Origin: Monosporascus cannonballus
Taxonomy: Eukaryota > Ascomycota > Sordariomycetes > Xylariales
Assembly (NCBI GenBank): GCA_004154925.1
Contig: QJNS01000704.1
Span: 117,096-181,095 of the forward strand
Length of the DNA stretch: 64,000 bases
Direction: 5' to 3'
Each line of letters opens with the position of its first letter. Position 1 is the first letter of the stretch. A model generated the notes under the pieces. That model was not told where the DNA came from, searched no databases, and saw only the letters and a list, made by a program, of their open reading frames with translations. Shown here piece after piece: positions 61,461 to 64,000 of the stretch. Position numbers and translations under genes: made by a program.

Positions 61461-62014
61461 GGCCTAGCTAAAGGGGTAGCGTTGTCATAGTTGTATAGCT
61501 TTAGTATAGTTGTTCTCGCTAATGGAGACTATACCGACACAAGCCTAAGTACTTATAGAGGGTTTGATAGACGGGGTTTAAGAAGCGTGCCAAATATAGG
61601 GCTTCCGGTTTAACGAACAGTTACTACGTAGTATTAGGATACGAGCACATACGGTGGCTAGATATCATTCACAAGTGCTACGGGATACGGAAAACGGGAA
61701 TGAGAGGACAGGCGAATCTGCACACTGACTCAGGCTCGGATGTCAGCATTTAAACCAAAGTAGAGATGTCCCCTTCATAGCCGTTTCAAATGAAGCTCCA
61801 AGGCCTCTTAGCCCAATTCAGACTCCCGTTCTGTCGACTAGAGCATCCCGGAGTCAGTACGAGCTATTCCAGATACTGAAGAATTGAGTGGGAAGAATGT
61901 GAAGGACATTTGGTGGGAGGAAAACATTTGTGTATAGCTCTGATGGCCGGTTCGCCGCCATGATTAGGAGTTAAAGGAGATTCTAGGAAACGCTCACGGG
62001 AGTTAGCTGTTCGT
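61461..62014. other. 3' flank, no gene
   Basis: Downstream of the deaminase-like gene. AT-rich at first, with no open frame, repeat or RNA gene recognised. Confidence 0.45.
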
Positions 62015-62825
62015 CTAGGCAGACATGTGGAGGACGATCCTGAGAGCAAGTTGTGCAGTCGTGCAGGCTTTGCCTCCTTGAATCCTTTCGCGTTGTTGCG
62101 GGATGCTGCGCTGTCGACTGCGAAGTTCCTGGTAACGACGGCATCGTATCCAGTATGCCCCGCAGCATTTCCTTACTTGACCATTTCCTCCACGGTTAAA
62201 CGAGAGACCCCTTTCCTCTATAGCCTGCGCCGCCCGGCGGACATCCTCAGGGCCTTGACCGGCGAGTGGCATAAGGCTGTATCGACGTAGCGTGTCAAGG
62301 ATCCCGGCGCTAGAACCGGTCAGCGAGCTCGTGCCCGAGGTGGCGGTCGGTTCGACGCTGCTTTTCCGTCCATGGCTAGAAGACCCAATACTCTGGCACA
62401 CTATTTTCCCTTGGGTTCTTCTTTCTCGCCCGTGTATGATAGTCGATGCTGTTCGGTCGCGCTAGAGGGCGAGAGTACTTCGTCCGGATCTGGTGTTTCC
62501 CTTTCCGCTCCCGCAACCGGTGGCTGGGATGGCTATGCGCAGCCGCCGCGATGCGCATCAATTCCAGAACCGTAAAGGTTAGGTGAGGAAGCTGGACTTG
62601 AATGTTTCCTGGTCTTGGGAAGGTCCTTCCCTCATGTTAAGGCTTGATCTTTCCGAGAGTATGGGACTGGCCAGAGCCGTTAGTCGCCAGTTCCGATGTA
62701 TCAGGTACGAGATAGCTCCGACAAATCTGAGGAAAACTGCTGGTTGTTCGTGGCGGAGAATCGCTGCGTTCACCGGTAGATGCGTTGGCGCCGTTGCTTA
62801 CCGCATGGCCTGAGCTATCTTCCAA
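62015..62825 (-). pseudogene. Possible frameshifted relic, unknown family
   Basis: Three minus-strand frames in series have protein-like composition. The first reads from ATG 62825, MEDSSGHAVSNGANASTGE through SDSPPRTTSSFPQICRSYL. The second reads PPVAGAERETPDPDEVLSPS and EQHRLSYTGEKEEPKGK. The third, 62401-62015, reads SSVEPTATSGTSSLTGSSAG and GPEDVRRAAQAIEERGLSFN. Ser/Thr/Pro/Glu-rich composition suggests a disordered regulatory protein. Junctions lack GT-AG introns, and stops intervene. No domain is recognised, and chance cannot be excluded. Confidence 0.3.
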
Positions 62826-64000
62826 GGTCCCCTAACTCACCTTGGTTACGCTTTGGCGCGAAATTAAAGTGGCACTGGAAGGGTCCCTTTTGCCACTCTT
62901 CCGCTTAGGATTCTCAACAACTCCCAACGAGCTAAAGGTAGGGTTGGACGGAACTAATCGGTCGTAGCCGGGTCAGCACGGGTGGACATTCGCAGGGCGA
63001 TCGCCTCCGTGCTTAGTCTTTGTTTTGCCGCTCTCATCCCCAGGCAACATTGTCGAGGAACATCCTGCCGACAATTTGTTGTCATGGATCTACCGAAGCT
63101 CCATTCTCATGATACCCAGCATCTCGACGATGACTTTAATGTTGATCAAATAAGCATCTGGCAATTGCTCCGAGCCCACCACGTGGCTATCTGTCGTCTC
63201 TGCCGGCCGTTGGTTCTCGTATGGCAAGGCCGAGGCGCCCAGCGATAGAGTGCAATCTGCATGGCGTTTGGGTGACAGGTAGACTTGTAGGCTACGAACG
63301 ATAGTTTCGGTCGTGATCCGACTCGCATTATAAGATACTCTGAGGTCCTCTAGCACCAATGACCGTCGCAAAAGTGGCGAGTACCTAGCATGATTCGAAC
63401 CAACCCCTTCTGAGCCGCGACCTACGGCGTTGGACGGCGCCGCTGGAAAGATGCCACGGTGACTGAAATCAGAGTGTTGTTCGGGTTCACAAGGACTCAC
63501 CCGAATCTTTTCACCTGGAGCCTTGGCATATCCACCAACGTGTACGCTTCTCGCTCAGCGCACGCAACACGGTGGCTGACGTCCACGAACCCGTCCTGAT
63601 TCCAAGCGACGGCGACGGGCCTGAGTATAGTGACTCTTATTTTGGCGATTCTGATGGTGTCCTGCGGCGCTCTCCATTTCCACAATCACCACTATCTTCC
63701 CAAACCCCGCTGTGGCCATCGTCTGCGTCCGGGAGCCTCTCGTAGGGCCGAATTCGGGTCAATGCTTTGATCCCCCGACTCGGACGTTTTCGTTCGCTAA
63801 CAGCCTCCTCAGGAAGCCCAAGCCTAGCTTCTGGGGCTGTTAATGACGACGTTAGTGACCGGGTGCTTGATGGATCGGTAGTACCGAGCCAGCGGACTGC
63901 GTCGACCACAGGACCGCCATCGCCCACCCAGCGCTACCTCAATCTCCAACATACGGTGTAGGTAGTGTTGGTCTGTGGTCCGCCGTATCGCAGAATGACT
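62826..64000. other. Window end, no supportable gene
   Basis: Several frames of 60-136 codons overlap on both strands, notably 63090-63500 (-), 63637-63927 (-) and 63767-63961 (+). The plus strand at about 63575-63745 reads a Ser/Asp/Pro-rich stretch that could belong to a gene running past the window edge. No motif decides the strand. Confidence 0.35.

Noticed and set aside
63380..63410. A tRNA T-arm on the minus strand (GGTTCGAATC)
   Set aside because: The flanking bases do not form a T stem, and no anticodon or acceptor arm could be placed.

Overview
The window reads as nuclear DNA of a filamentous ascomycete (Pezizomycotina). The genes carry 50-160 nt GT-AG introns with CTAAC/CTAAT-like branch sites, and the gene set is typical of such fungi: a velvet regulator, GPI16, LUC7, MAK5, TRM7, secreted and GPI-anchored proteins, a GH18 chitinase, an MFS transporter and a fungal-type kinase. 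I found no bacterial, viral, CRISPR or recognisable tRNA/rRNA feature.

Layout. 1-8 kb: no supportable gene. 8.05-9.66 kb: velvet-domain regulator (+). 9.7-15.9 kb: no gene, one hairpin. 15.9-18.3 kb: two broken genes on the minus strand. One is a GH43 arabinanase with a premature TGA. The other is a monoamine-oxidase-like flavoprotein hit by a 200-bp inverted-repeat element with a clean target duplication. 19.4-21.4 kb: seven-exon fungal-type protein kinase (-). A second, inverted copy of the same element lies at 23.9 kb among fragments of unknown decayed genes. 26.8-34 kb: a GC-rich block of GPI16 (-), LUC7 (+), an RGG/Gly-rich protein (-) and a nucleoside deoxyribosyltransferase-like protein (+). 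35.8-45.3 kb: a small secreted cysteine-rich protein (+), a secreted GPI-anchor candidate (-), a protein of unknown family (+) and an MFS transporter (-). 47.3-51.2 kb: divergent pair MAK5 (-) and TRM7 (+), both RNA/ribosome biogenesis. 51.5-53.3 kb: a cytochrome P450 pseudogene (-). 54.6-56.0 kb: GH18 chitinase (-). 60.8-61.5 kb: cytidine-deaminase-like protein (+). 62-62.8 kb: frameshifted relics (-).

The genes do not form a pathway. The coherent themes are RNA metabolism (LUC7, MAK5, TRM7, RGG protein) in GC-rich islands, and a secreted/accessory set (arabinanase, chitinase, Cys-rich protein, GPI protein, MFS pump, P450, amine oxidase), part of which is decaying. Splice sites were assigned by eye from consensus signals and frame continuity, so exon borders are predictions. 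The long gaps between genes look compositionally even and lack coding structure. No gene cluster that I would call a new system is visible. The best leads are the inverted-repeat element pair, the pseudogene group and the knottin-like secreted protein.
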